Below are positions 17,817 to 27,177 of a DNA stretch of 48,911 bases, one piece after another. Made by a program: the position numbers and the translations under genes. Positions within the stretch are counted from its first letter, which is position 1. Each line of letters starts with the position of its first letter. This DNA is from Romeriopsis navalis LEGE 11480. Lineage in GTDB: Bacteria > Cyanobacteriota > Cyanobacteriia > Leptolyngbyales > Leptolyngbyaceae. The notes under the pieces were generated by a model that was not told the DNA's origin, did not search any database, and saw nothing but the letters and a program-made list of their open reading frames with translations. Location of the stretch: contig NZ_JADEXQ010000042.1 of NCBI RefSeq assembly GCF_015207035.1, forward strand, positions 1-48,911, written 5' to 3'.

Positions 17817-18650
17817 ATGTACGTTCGGATTAAAAACTCGGCTCAAATTCGTCAAGCGGGACGCCATCGCCGCCAGCTCACCTACTATCGCGATTTAGTC
17901 CGGGAACTCGTCGTGCGCGAACTCAAGGTGCTATATAAGCGATCGGCCTTAGGCGTTGCTTGGACTTTGATCAATCCACTGCTGCAACTGGCGGTCTTCT
18001 CCGTGGTGTTCAAAGTGGTGCTCAAAGCCGGGGACGGCATTGAAAATTATCTGTCCTACGCGTTTAGTGGACTGCTGATTTGGGGCTGGACACAGTCGAG
18101 TTTATTTCAGGCCACGGGGTTAATTACCGGCAATCCGGCATTGATTCGCCAACCCGGTTTCCCCGTCGCGATTTTGCCGATCGTCACAGTCACCACGGGG
18201 CTCGTGCATTTTCTTTTAGCGCTACCGGCCTTGCTCGGAATTATGTTTTACGAACAAGTCAGTTGGAGCAACACTTGTTTCGCATTACCCGTCCTGTTGC
18301 TATTGCAATTTATCTTGACCGTCAGCTTTGCTTATCCCCTGGCCGCCATGAACGTCAAGTTCCGGGATACGCAACATACCTTAGGGGTGATTTTGCAGTT
18401 GATGTTTTATCTATTGCCGATTTTCTATGCCGTCGAAGTCACTGGCAGCAACTTACCAACATGGATTCTGCAAATCTACCGCTGGAATCCGATGGTGGCA
18501 CTGATCGAAGCCTACCGCGACATCTTACTGCGCGGGGTCTTACCCAACTGGGGCAGTTTACTTTTACTCGTAATATCGGGAGCCTTACTATTGCCGATCG
18601 GCTATCAAATTTTCAAACGCGAACGGGCCCGGTTTGTTGAGGAGATTTAG
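17817..18650 (+). CDS. ABC-2 type polysaccharide export permease (Wzm-like)
   Basis: The product has six predicted membrane segments preceded by an amphipathic cytoplasmic stretch (YRDLVRELVVRELKVLYKRS) typical of ABC-2 glycan exporters, then LGVAWTLINPLLQLAVF in the first membrane helix. I take ATG 17817 as the start; an in-frame TTG at 17751 would add 22 residues. It forms the membrane half of an exporter with the ATPase gene that begins 11 bp after its stop. Together they move a lipid-linked glycan or teichoic-like polymer across the plasma membrane. Confidence 0.88.
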   Translation: MYVRIKNSAQIRQAGRHRRQLTYYRDLVRELVVRELKVLYKRSALGVAWTLINPLLQLAVFSVVFKVVLKAGDGIENYLSYAFSGLLIWGWTQSSLFQATGLITGNPALIRQPGFPVAILPIVTVTTGLVHFLLALPALLGIMFYEQVSWSNTCFALPVLLLLQFILTVSFAYPLAAMNVKFRDTQHTLGVILQLMFYLLPIFYAVEVTGSNLPTWILQIYRWNPMVALIEAYRDILLRGVLPNWGSLLLLVISGALLLPIGYQIFKRERARFVEEI

Positions 18651-18661
18651 GAAGTACCGCC

Positions 18662-19933
18662 ATGCCAGAAGCCACCAGTAAAACCACCCTGCCACAGCCC
18701 GCCACAGACCAACCCGCCGTGATTGTGGAAAATCTCGGGAAACGGTATCGCCGCATGCATACCGATCGACCGCGCACAATCATGGAAGCCGCCCTCGCGG
18801 GCTTTCGCAAAATGCGTGCCATCGAGACGTTCTGGGCGTTAGAAGCAGTGAGTTTTTCCGTCATGCCGGGCCAAATGCTAGGTGTCATCGGCCATAACGG
18901 CGCGGGCAAATCCACCTTGCTGCAAATTCTCAGCGGCATTGTCGAGCCCGATCAGGGGCGCGTACAAGTCTTAGGCCGCATGGGTGCACTGTTGGATTTA
19001 GGATCGGGATTCCACGAAGACCTGACGGGGCGGGAAAATGTCTTTATTAACGCGATTATCGGAGGCCTCACCCGCCAAGAAGCGGAACAGCAGTTTGAAC
19101 GCATCCTCGCTTTTGCAGAACTGGAAGACTTTATTGACAATCCATTGCGCACCTACAGCGCCGGCATGCAGATGCGGTTAGGCTTTGCCATCGCAATTCA
19201 CACAAATCCCGATGTGTTGTTTATTGACGAATTTCTCTCGGTGGGCGACTTAGCCTTTCAGTCAAAATGTCTCGATCGAATTCTCGAGCTCAAACGGGCG
19301 GGCTGTGCGATCGTCTTAATCTCCCACAGTGCCTCACAAGTCCAAGAACTTTGCGATCAAGCCATCTGGCTCGAACAGGGACAGATCAAAGCCTACGGCG
19401 AACCGGAAGTCGTTGCCCAAGCCTATGCCGATAAAATGGCCGCCAAGGCCAATCAACCAGTCCGGCAGGGCTATTCCCAAGAAGCAATCATTCGGGCCGT
19501 GCGCCGGCTCGATCATCAAGGCAACCGCCAAGCGGAAATTAGTACGGGCGACGGCCTAATGATTGAACTAGATTATGGGATTCAACAGGCGATCACGAGC
19601 CTGATCGTGAGCATCTCCATCAGTAGTGCCGATGGCCAAATCTTCTTCAATACCAATACGCAAACCGTTGATCTCAACTTGCCCATCAGTCTGGGAGAAC
19701 ATCAAGTCCAACTGGCGATCGAACGACTGGATCTGGCCGGAGGGGAGTATTTTGTCAATGTCGGACTCTACGCTGGGGATTGGCGTTTCACCTACGATAT
19801 GCAATGGCATCAGCACCCACTCAAAATTCGCTGGACGCCCCCCGAGCAGACTTTACTCTATCCACCCCGTCAATGGCGGATTAAGCCGTCTCCGACGTCG
19901 GATACAGCCCTCGTGATCGAGTCATCAACTTGA
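18662..19933 (+). CDS. ABC transporter ATPase with Wzt-type C-terminal domain
   Basis: The 423-residue product has Walker A (GVIGHNGAGKSTLLQ), the signature region TYSAGMQMRLGFAIA and Walker B (VLFIDEFLSVGD) in the order used by O-antigen and teichoic-acid exporter ATPases. After about residue 250 it continues with a beta-rich domain resembling Wzt C-terminal domains, which in studied systems bind the finished glycan and gate export. AGGAA lies 8 nt before the start. It pairs with the permease gene just upstream. Confidence 0.92.
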   Translation: MPEATSKTTLPQPATDQPAVIVENLGKRYRRMHTDRPRTIMEAALAGFRKMRAIETFWALEAVSFSVMPGQMLGVIGHNGAGKSTLLQILSGIVEPDQGRVQVLGRMGALLDLGSGFHEDLTGRENVFINAIIGGLTRQEAEQQFERILAFAELEDFIDNPLRTYSAGMQMRLGFAIAIHTNPDVLFIDEFLSVGDLAFQSKCLDRILELKRAGCAIVLISHSASQVQELCDQAIWLEQGQIKAYGEPEVVAQAYADKMAAKANQPVRQGYSQEAIIRAVRRLDHQGNRQAEISTGDGLMIELDYGIQQAITSLIVSISISSADGQIFFNTNTQTVDLNLPISLGEHQVQLAIERLDLAGGEYFVNVGLYAGDWRFTYDMQWHQHPLKIRWTPPEQTLLYPPRQWRIKPSPTSDTALVIESST

Positions 19934-20011
19934 TGACAAGCGGCAACCTTGAACACCACGACACGCAACGCCGCACCGATCGGTTTATCGCTTCTATCAG
20001 CAATTAATTTT

Positions 20012-20773
20012 ATGAGCTTACTCAGCCGACTACAGCAGCGCTTCTCCCCCCGCCGTGACATCGCTCAAGTGCGAGAATACGTCACCCAGCATGCGAAAAC
20101 GCTTAAACCCAAATACGAATACTTCAACGAAACGTTCAACGATCGCTGGATTGTTGAATATGCCTTTCCGGGCAAGACCGGGGGATATTTCATTGAAGCC
20201 GGCGCCGCCAATGGCAAGGAAGCCAGTAGTTGTTACGTGCTGGAACGCCATCTCGGCTGGCAGGGTCTGTGCATTGAGCCCAATATCGATTTTTACCAAC
20301 AACTCGTCAAACACCGGCCCAACAGTATTTGTGAACAAGTTTGTCTCTCCGATCAGGTCGAAACAGTCAGCTTTATTTTGGCGGATGCGGACCCCGATGT
20401 TGCCCCTTATATCAGCGGCGTCAAAGAAAATCTGGAGGCGTATAAGTGGGAAGGCGATAAGATTGCCGCCAGTGGCCGCGAGATCGAGCTCCCAGCAGTC
20501 CCCCTAGAACAACTGCTCCGAAAGCATAATGCACCCAAGATCATTGACTATGCCGCCTTTGATATTGAGGGCAGCGAGATCAAGGTGATTGAATCCTTTC
20601 CATTCGAGGAATATACCTGCTTAGCCCTCAGCGTTGAAGCTGATCCTTGGATCTGGGAGCGGATGCTGACTCGACTATTGCCCTATGGCTACCAAGAAGT
20701 GCCTAATCCATTCTGTGATAAGCCCTGGGAACATTATTGCTTACATGAAAGTATTTTGAACGATCAGCCATAA
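20012..20773 (+). CDS. FkbM family methyltransferase
   Basis: A SAM-dependent methyltransferase fold is seen from YFIEAGAANGKEASS (SAM site) through WQGLCIEPNIDFYQ and DYAAFDIEGSEIKVI, all diagnostic of the FkbM family, which O-methylates sugars or small acceptors. The product has 253 residues from ATG 20012. An in-frame TTG at 19949 would add 21 residues and no ribosome site favours either. It ends the plus-strand arm of the glycan island and probably caps or decorates the exported polymer. Confidence 0.88.
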   Translation: MSLLSRLQQRFSPRRDIAQVREYVTQHAKTLKPKYEYFNETFNDRWIVEYAFPGKTGGYFIEAGAANGKEASSCYVLERHLGWQGLCIEPNIDFYQQLVKHRPNSICEQVCLSDQVETVSFILADADPDVAPYISGVKENLEAYKWEGDKIAASGREIELPAVPLEQLLRKHNAPKIIDYAAFDIEGSEIKVIESFPFEEYTCLALSVEADPWIWERMLTRLLPYGYQEVPNPFCDKPWEHYCLHESILNDQP

Positions 20774-20801
20774 ACTAGCCGCCATCGTTGGGAATCGGTG
20801 T

Positions 20802-22679
20802 TTATCCCCGCGACTTCACATGTTGTTGATAACGATCGAGCATTAATTGGACGGCAGACTCGAAGATCTGCTCCCAGTCATATTCCTGCTCTACTAAAAG
20901 CCGACCATGATGACGTAACCGATCGCGCCATGTGACATCAGCCAACAAGCCCACAACCGCCGCGGCAAAAGCCGCTGGCTCATCACGCACCAACAAATGC
21001 TGATCATCCACCACCGCTAAGCCTTCACAGCCCAAATGCGTCGTCACCGTCGGCAACCCCATGGCTAAGGCCTGCAAAATTTTGATCCGGGTCCCACTAC
21101 CAATCCGCAGGGGCACCACCGATAAACAACATTGAGCCGCCACGTCAATCATTTCCACTGGATTGGCAATCAGCTTAATCCGCGGATCTTGCTGGGCTAA
21201 GGCCACAACGTCAGGAGTCGGATTCGCCCCCGCAATCCAAAACTCAACTTGGTCATTTAACTGCCAGACGTGGGGCAGAATTTCGTCGACAAAGAACCGC
21301 ACACCATCGACATTCGGTTGATAGTGCAACGTCCCAATAAAGAGCACACGCGGCACAGGATTATCGGTCAATCGCCTTAATGCACGGGGATTGGCACCAT
21401 TGGGCACCACTACGGTTTCCCCCGTTGCACAACGCTGCTGCAACTGCTGTTGATCGGGCCGACTGACCACAAACCGCAGGGGGAAATGGGGCCATAACTG
21501 GTCTTCAAAGGCGGCGAGGCGATCGGCCTCTTGCGCGACGGTTGGGGCAGCGTCCGTGGCGGCCTGCCGCCGCAGAATTTGGGACTCAATATTATGTTCT
21601 GACAAGACGTGAAACGCCTGCGGAAAAAGGTCAATATACTGGCCCATATAGACAAAATCAGTGACCACGATATCAAAATCCACCGCCGCTAACTGCTGCA
21701 ATGTCTGGCGCAACAACTGACTGTTGTGCCGATGCACAATCGCCGCTTGTGTTGGGGGACGTGGGGGACGATCGCTCCAATCCAGCGCGACGGCTAACTG
21801 AGCATAGCGCGCCAGCTGCGACTGCACGGAAACGGTGTTTTTGGCATAGAGTAAACTGGCCACCACCAAATCGGTATGACGATGCAAGGCTTGCATTTCA
21901 TAGAACATCCGCAGTGAAGCCCCAGAGCAAGGCGGACAGGCCGGTCCCGGCGTTAACATCAAGACGCGGGGGCGACGTCGAGGGCGCACGGTATCCGCTG
22001 CCTGGACTTGCTGCAAATAAGCCTGAATCCGCTGGGTTTGATCACCAAGATATTCCACATAGGCGACATTCCCCCGCAAATGGACAATATCCGGCCCCAG
22101 GCGCTGGGCCTGCAAATACGATCGCTTCGCCCGATCAAGTTGCCCCAGTGACCGCTGAGCTTCTGCCAAATAATAGTGGGGCCAAGGCAAAAGCGGGTTG
22201 AGCCGAATCGCCCGTTGCAACGGTTCAACCGCAGCACGCCAATTCCCCTGTTTGACTAAGGCTTCACCCAGCTGAAATTGCGCCAAGCTTGATCGCGGAT
22301 CAAGCCGCACCGCCTGCTGGAGCGCCGCCACCGCCGCCGCCAAATCATCATTCACCAAACAAATTTGACCCAGGGTTTGATATGCTCCATGGGTCGGCGC
22401 CAGGTCGATTGCGGTGCGCGCCGCCTTCATTGCCAGCGGCAATTGCCCCTGGCCCTGATAGGTTTCAGCCAACAATTGATACACCCGAGGCTGGGGCGCT
22501 GGCATTTGCAATACCCGTTGCAATAAATTAATTGCGACTGACCATTTCTGACATTGAATCGCCGCCGCCGCCCGCTGCAACAGCACGGTCTGATTGCGGG
22601 GCTGGAACCATTGCCAGCCTCGATAAAAAATTAGCCAGCATTGATAGTAGGCGCTTCGGAGACGCTCACGCACAGCCAT
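20802..22679 (-). CDS. TPR-containing glycosyltransferase (GT4-like)
   Basis: The 625-residue protein starts with about 5 tetratricopeptide repeats (residues 35-200, for example NWRAAVEPLQRAIRLNP). It continues with a GT-B fold glycosyltransferase: an N-lobe from RVLMLTPGPACPPCSG, then a C-lobe with VLFIGTLHYQPNVDG, and PLRIGSGTRIKILQALAMG, the donor-binding loop of GT4-type enzymes. TPR-GT fusions are common in cyanobacterial cell-surface biosynthesis, the TPRs serving as a scaffold. The gene is convergent with the FkbM gene 28 bp away. Confidence 0.88.
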   Translation of the reverse strand: MAVRERLRSAYYQCWLIFYRGWQWFQPRNQTVLLQRAAAAIQCQKWSVAINLLQRVLQMPAPQPRVYQLLAETYQGQGQLPLAMKAARTAIDLAPTHGAYQTLGQICLVNDDLAAAVAALQQAVRLDPRSSLAQFQLGEALVKQGNWRAAVEPLQRAIRLNPLLPWPHYYLAEAQRSLGQLDRAKRSYLQAQRLGPDIVHLRGNVAYVEYLGDQTQRIQAYLQQVQAADTVRPRRRPRVLMLTPGPACPPCSGASLRMFYEMQALHRHTDLVVASLLYAKNTVSVQSQLARYAQLAVALDWSDRPPRPPTQAAIVHRHNSQLLRQTLQQLAAVDFDIVVTDFVYMGQYIDLFPQAFHVLSEHNIESQILRRQAATDAAPTVAQEADRLAAFEDQLWPHFPLRFVVSRPDQQQLQQRCATGETVVVPNGANPRALRRLTDNPVPRVLFIGTLHYQPNVDGVRFFVDEILPHVWQLNDQVEFWIAGANPTPDVVALAQQDPRIKLIANPVEMIDVAAQCCLSVVPLRIGSGTRIKILQALAMGLPTVTTHLGCEGLAVVDDQHLLVRDEPAAFAAAVVGLLADVTWRDRLRHHGRLLVEQEYDWEQIFESAVQLMLDRYQQHVKSRG

Positions 22680-22784
22680 GATGATGCATTACAAACAGCA
22701 GCGACGAATTAGCTCACCTCATCATAGCTCGCCCAAACTCACTCCAGCCGCGACTCACCCTGACTCGCAAGCGCTGAGCGCCGT

Positions 22785-23954
22785 TTAGAGCATTTCTGCT
22801 GCTGGATCAGCCTGATTAGTCATATCGTCATGATCGCGCGGCAACCGAATCGTAAACACACACCCCTTCGGCTGATTGTCCTCGACCTGAATTTGTCCCT
22901 CGTGCGCTTCGACCACCATCTTGCAGAAGGCCAGCCCCAGGCCCATTTGCTTCACCTGAGGTAAATGTTGCCCAATCTCAAATTTCGAGAAGATCTGCTC
23001 ACGGAGCTCTGGCTGTACCCCCTTCCCCTGATCCCGAACTTGCAATATGACATGCTGGTCATGACTCAGCACCGCTAAGGTCACCTCGCTCTCCGCGGGA
23101 GCAAATTTGAGAGCATTCGATAGCAAGTTATCCAAAACCCGGCGTAACAATGTCGCGTCCCCTTGGACATAGAGAGGCGCGGGCGTTAACTCTTGAACCA
23201 AATTCACCGTCTGTTGCTCCGCGATCGCCCTAAATTCCTGCATCACTTGCGCAATCAATTGATGCAAATTGACCGTATCGGGCTGTAAGGCCAATTTGCC
23301 GGACTCCAGCTTGGCCGTGACAAGCAAACTATCAATCATGCTCTCCAAGCGATGCCCTGAATATTCAATCTGCTGGATTTTCTTCATGTTGCGATCGTCC
23401 ATGCCCCGCATTTGCATGATCTGACAGCTCAGTAAAATATTCGCCAGCGGATTACGCAGATCATGAATCACCATATTGGACAAGTCCACCCGCAGATTCA
23501 GCATCTCGTCGCGCAGATGTACAAGGGTTTGGAGTTCATCGTACTGGCGCTTAATCCGCAGCAATGATTTGACCCGCGCCCGCAGCTCCAGGCCATTCAA
23601 GGGCTTACTAATAAAATCATCAGCGCCCGCATCCAAACAGCGGGCCAGATCTTCACGACTACTGAGTGCCGTCACCATAATGATCGGCACATGCTTCGTG
23701 CGGGCATCCTGCTTCAAACGGCGGCAAAGTTCAATCCCATCAATCCCCGGCATCATCACATCGAGCAGAATCAAATCTGGCAAGTTATGCTGAATTGCCT
23801 CCAACATTGGCATCGCACTATTGAAGTAGGACAACTCATAGTTGGCCTGGGTTAAGAGCAACTCCACCACTGTGAGGTTATTTTCTTCGTCGTCGACCAC
23901 CCACAAATTCGGCATTGTTGGAGTTGTCATTAAATCTGCTTGTAACAGTTCCAT
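22785..23954 (-). CDS. Response-regulator/histidine-kinase hybrid (REC-HisKA-HATPase)
   Basis: An N-terminal receiver domain (about residues 15-130) has the acidic pocket VVDDEEN, the phospho-acceptor Asp 65 in LILLDVMMPG and the Lys in ISKPLNG. It is followed by a HisKA segment with the phospho-His 164 (MVIHDLRNPLAN) and an HATPase_c domain (DNLLSNALKF, RDQGKGVQ, QMGLGLAFCKMVVE). No membrane segment is present, so it is a soluble phosphorelay protein in which a receiver controls its own kinase. It lies 40 bp downstream of the PAS kinase gene on the same strand. Confidence 0.93.
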   Translation of the reverse strand: MELLQADLMTTPTMPNLWVVDDEENNLTVVELLLTQANYELSYFNSAMPMLEAIQHNLPDLILLDVMMPGIDGIELCRRLKQDARTKHVPIIMVTALSSREDLARCLDAGADDFISKPLNGLELRARVKSLLRIKRQYDELQTLVHLRDEMLNLRVDLSNMVIHDLRNPLANILLSCQIMQMRGMDDRNMKKIQQIEYSGHRLESMIDSLLVTAKLESGKLALQPDTVNLHQLIAQVMQEFRAIAEQQTVNLVQELTPAPLYVQGDATLLRRVLDNLLSNALKFAPAESEVTLAVLSHDQHVILQVRDQGKGVQPELREQIFSKFEIGQHLPQVKQMGLGLAFCKMVVEAHEGQIQVEDNQPKGCVFTIRLPRDHDDMTNQADPAAEML

Positions 23955-23994
23955 CGCTCAAATCTCAAAAAGTACTGATCCACTAACTTGCTTC

Positions 23995-25740
23995 TTATCT
24001 TATCGGTACCGCGCTCAACCAATGCTGAATTCGTTGGGCCAAATATTTCAGTTGGACGGGCTTCGGGATATATTCCGAAGCCCCGGCCTTGAGACACCGC
24101 TGTTGATCGCCCGGCATCGCTAGGGCGGTCAACGCGATAATCGGTAAATGTTGAAACTGCGACTGCTGGCGCAACCGCCGAATTGCCGTTAGACCATCCA
24201 TAATCGGCATTTGAATATCCATTACCACTAAATCAAATGAGGTTTGGGCAATGAGTTGGAGCGCTTCTTTGCCATTCTGAGCCAACCCTACTTCATACCC
24301 TTCACCCTGCAAATATTCCGAAAATAGCAGGGTATTAAGATCATTATCTTCCGCTAACAAAATACGTTTTGAGTCCGCCTTGGTCACCGCTGTAGGATCA
24401 GCCGCCGATGATTTACGGTCCACCGGCGACTGATCTGTGGTCCGCGGAATTAACGCATTCTCGGCGATCGGCAGTGCCGCCACAGAAGGGGGAGCAGTCG
24501 GAGCCACCGATATCTGGCCCGGCACCACATGCTTAGCCTGATCCCACGGGACTTCCAGTGTAAATTGACTGCCTTGTTCCACCTCGCTCTCAACACAGAC
24601 AGTACCTTGATGCAATTCAACAATCCGGCGCACCAAGGCTAAGCCTAAACCCGTGCCGGAATATTGACGATTCAGATCACTATCAATTTGCACAAACGGC
24701 TCAAATAAAGTGTCGATTTTATCCGCCGGAATGCCGATGCCAGTATCCTCAACCTGAAAACATAAGCGCTTTTGGTCCGCGGTCGGAAACAGACGCAAGG
24801 TAATCCGTCCCCCGCGCAGCGTGAATTTCACCGCATTACTCAATAAATTAATCAGGACTTGGCGAAACCGCCGCTCATCGAGCCGGATAGCCGTAATCCT
24901 TGGATCAATAATCGTCTCAATCGCAATCTCTTTCTGGAGCGCGGCCGGCCGCACCAGCTCGACACTCAGCTTAAACAGCATGGCGGGCTGCACATCTTGG
25001 TAGTGCAACTCCAACTTGCCCGATTCAATTTTTGCCAGGTCAAGAATGTCGTTGATCAACTCCAGCAGATGTTTGCCGCTCTGGGCGATCGTTTGGACCG
25101 CTTTGCGCTGACGGTCATTCAAATCCCCACAGACTTGATCGAGGAGTGCCTCTGACATCCCTAAAACCGCATTTAACGGCGTCCGGAGTTCGTGACTCAT
25201 ATTGGCCAGGAACTCATCCTTCATGCGCGTGGCCCGGGCCAGCTCGGCATGAATATTCGCCATGTTGACCAACATTTCATCTTTGAGGATCGTCGCCTGT
25301 GCGAGTTCCATATTGGCCTGGCTGAACTGATGATTGGCTTGTTCTAACTGGGCTTCGATCGCCTTCCGCTCACTAATATCCAGCTCAATAAACACGGCCG
25401 CTTGATCGTGGTTATATTTCTGGGCCACCGTCAGAAAGGTATATTTACCCCGCGTAATTTCGGTGCGGGCAGAGCGTTTCGAACCAGCTAAAAACTGCTG
25501 CGCAAAATCCGTAAATTCATTCCCTTCTGGATTGAGAAAGCCGAGCGGGCGGCCCACAAACTCTTCGGGCGACATTGCACAATAACTCGCCAACTGCTGA
25601 TTGACACCAAGATAGGTCAGATCCGCCGCGAGCCAGGAAACAGTTCCGGGCAGTGCATCGAGCACAGTATGTAGTTGTTCTTTCGTTTGCTGATGCTGAT
25701 GGATTTCGGCCGCCAACTCAGAATGAAAATCGAAACTCAT
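23995..25740 (-). CDS. PAS hybrid histidine kinase (PAS-HisKA-HATPase-REC)
   Basis: Domains in order are a PAS sensor (about residues 20-125), a coiled coil, HisKA with phospho-His 183 (NMSHELRTPLNAVLG), HATPase_c (VLINLLSNAVKF, EDTGIGIP, GTGLGLALVRRI) and a C-terminal receiver (about 457-575) with phospho-Asp 508 (LVVMDIQMPIMDG). A partly repeated stretch (ILKDEMLVNMANIHAEL, then RMKDEFLANMSHEL) precedes the H-box, as if the leader of the HisKA domain had been duplicated. It is soluble. It could pass phosphate to the receiver of the adjacent hybrid kinase, which is probably cotranscribed. Confidence 0.93.
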   Translation of the reverse strand: MSFDFHSELAAEIHQHQQTKEQLHTVLDALPGTVSWLAADLTYLGVNQQLASYCAMSPEEFVGRPLGFLNPEGNEFTDFAQQFLAGSKRSARTEITRGKYTFLTVAQKYNHDQAAVFIELDISERKAIEAQLEQANHQFSQANMELAQATILKDEMLVNMANIHAELARATRMKDEFLANMSHELRTPLNAVLGMSEALLDQVCGDLNDRQRKAVQTIAQSGKHLLELINDILDLAKIESGKLELHYQDVQPAMLFKLSVELVRPAALQKEIAIETIIDPRITAIRLDERRFRQVLINLLSNAVKFTLRGGRITLRLFPTADQKRLCFQVEDTGIGIPADKIDTLFEPFVQIDSDLNRQYSGTGLGLALVRRIVELHQGTVCVESEVEQGSQFTLEVPWDQAKHVVPGQISVAPTAPPSVAALPIAENALIPRTTDQSPVDRKSSAADPTAVTKADSKRILLAEDNDLNTLLFSEYLQGEGYEVGLAQNGKEALQLIAQTSFDLVVMDIQMPIMDGLTAIRRLRQQSQFQHLPIIALTALAMPGDQQRCLKAGASEYIPKPVQLKYLAQRIQHWLSAVPIR

Positions 25741-25943
25741 CAGATGTGACTCGTAAATAGAATGACGCCCTAAACCCCAATGACCGCGACCAACCTAAAC
25801 GTTCAAGGATGACAGACGAAACTGCGACTACGCATCAGACACAATCAGCGAATTATGCTAATGGACATACCCGTTTATTTAGGAGAGAAAAGTAAAAGAG
25901 TCGGGAATTGTAATGAATTGCAAGTTGCGGATAGTCTCATCAC

Positions 25944-27038
25944 TTAGAGGGGAAAGCTCAGTCCAATCGCTGTTTCCTGATCAGGAATGCTATTCACGGT
26001 TAATTTTCCACCGTGTAACTCCATCAACCGTTTGGCGATCGTTAAACCTAAGCCGCCACCTTGTTGCTCATAGCGATCACGATCGAATTGCATGTAGCCG
26101 CCCAGGTTGGCAATCTGTTGTGACGTCAGGCCCCGACCCATATCGAGAATGTCGATTTGGTAAGTCTTACCCACCGTCCGACCAAATACCTGAACGGGCT
26201 GCCCCGCTTGCGAAAACTTAAAGGCGTTATCGATCACTTCATCGATGAGCTTAATAAACTTCACCTCGGAAATCGCCAGTTCGATCGGCTCCACCTCAAC
26301 ATGTAGATCCGCTAGACGCTGGCTCTTCTTGGCCTGGATCTGGGCACGCTGGGTAATCGGATTCGCGATCGCAATCCGAGTCCGACGATTTTGCCGAATG
26401 ATTTCATGACGATCGGGCGACGAAGCCATCATTTCGAGTTCGGCGTAGAGCAAGAAATTCCGGGTCAAATGATAGAGCCGCAATGCGGAATGACGAATCT
26501 GCTCTGCGAGTTCTAAGCGCTCATTACAATCCAGATCGTCATTTTCACGAATCAACAAATCAGCGGAGCCAATAATCCCATTCAACGGCGTATACAGCTC
26601 ATGGGGTAAGGCGAGATTAATATTGCTGCGCAGTTGATTTAGCTTCTCTTCCGAATGCCGTTCAGCAATCGAACGTTTCGCCATTTGCGTGTTGATTGCC
26701 TTAATCAATTCATCGGGATTGACGGGCTTCGTTAAGTAATCCGATGCCCCCATTTCCATGCCCGATCGGACATCGGGACGGGCACCATTCGACGTGAGGA
26801 AAATGAATGGAATATTGGCTGTGACTTCATCGGTGCGCAATAAACGCAACACATCATGCCCATCTAACTCCGGCATGTTGACGTCACACAGAATTAGATC
26901 TGGCATGAACGTTTGCACAGCTTCAATCCCGCGTAATCCATTCGGTGCAGTACTGGCATTAAAATCACAAAGGGTGAGAATTTCCTGTAAATTCTCACGA
27001 ATTTGCGGTTCATCTTCAATGACAAGAATATTTTTCAT
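25944..27038 (-). CDS. Response-regulator/histidine-kinase hybrid (REC-HisKA-HATPase)
   Basis: The product has an N-terminal receiver (NILVIEDEPQ, phospho-Asp 52 in LILCDVNMPELDG, Lys in LTKPVNP), a HisKA-like region with phospho-His 146 in LPHELYTPLNGII, and an HATPase_c domain (DEVIDNAFKF, DMGRGLTS, GGGLGLTIAKRL). The domain order matches the kinase at 22.8 kb but the sequences differ. The start at ATG 27038 is preferred because MKNILVIEDEP is the usual receiver beginning; an upstream start at 27095 would add 19 residues. It shares strand with two other hybrid kinases across a 203-bp gap. Confidence 0.9.
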   Translation of the reverse strand: MKNILVIEDEPQIRENLQEILTLCDFNASTAPNGLRGIEAVQTFMPDLILCDVNMPELDGHDVLRLLRTDEVTANIPFIFLTSNGARPDVRSGMEMGASDYLTKPVNPDELIKAINTQMAKRSIAERHSEEKLNQLRSNINLALPHELYTPLNGIIGSADLLIRENDDLDCNERLELAEQIRHSALRLYHLTRNFLLYAELEMMASSPDRHEIIRQNRRTRIAIANPITQRAQIQAKKSQRLADLHVEVEPIELAISEVKFIKLIDEVIDNAFKFSQAGQPVQVFGRTVGKTYQIDILDMGRGLTSQQIANLGGYMQFDRDRYEQQGGGLGLTIAKRLMELHGGKLTVNSIPDQETAIGLSFPL

Positions 27039-27177
27039 AGCGGTAGCGACATCAAGTTCGGCAACTAAGATGGATAAGCAATTCGATAAATTCATCGTGT
27101 CTAAGCAACAGAGAAGAAGCAGGGAAACTGCGTAAAGTTCAGGGAGTTCTCTGATATAGGACGTTGACAGTCATCAC

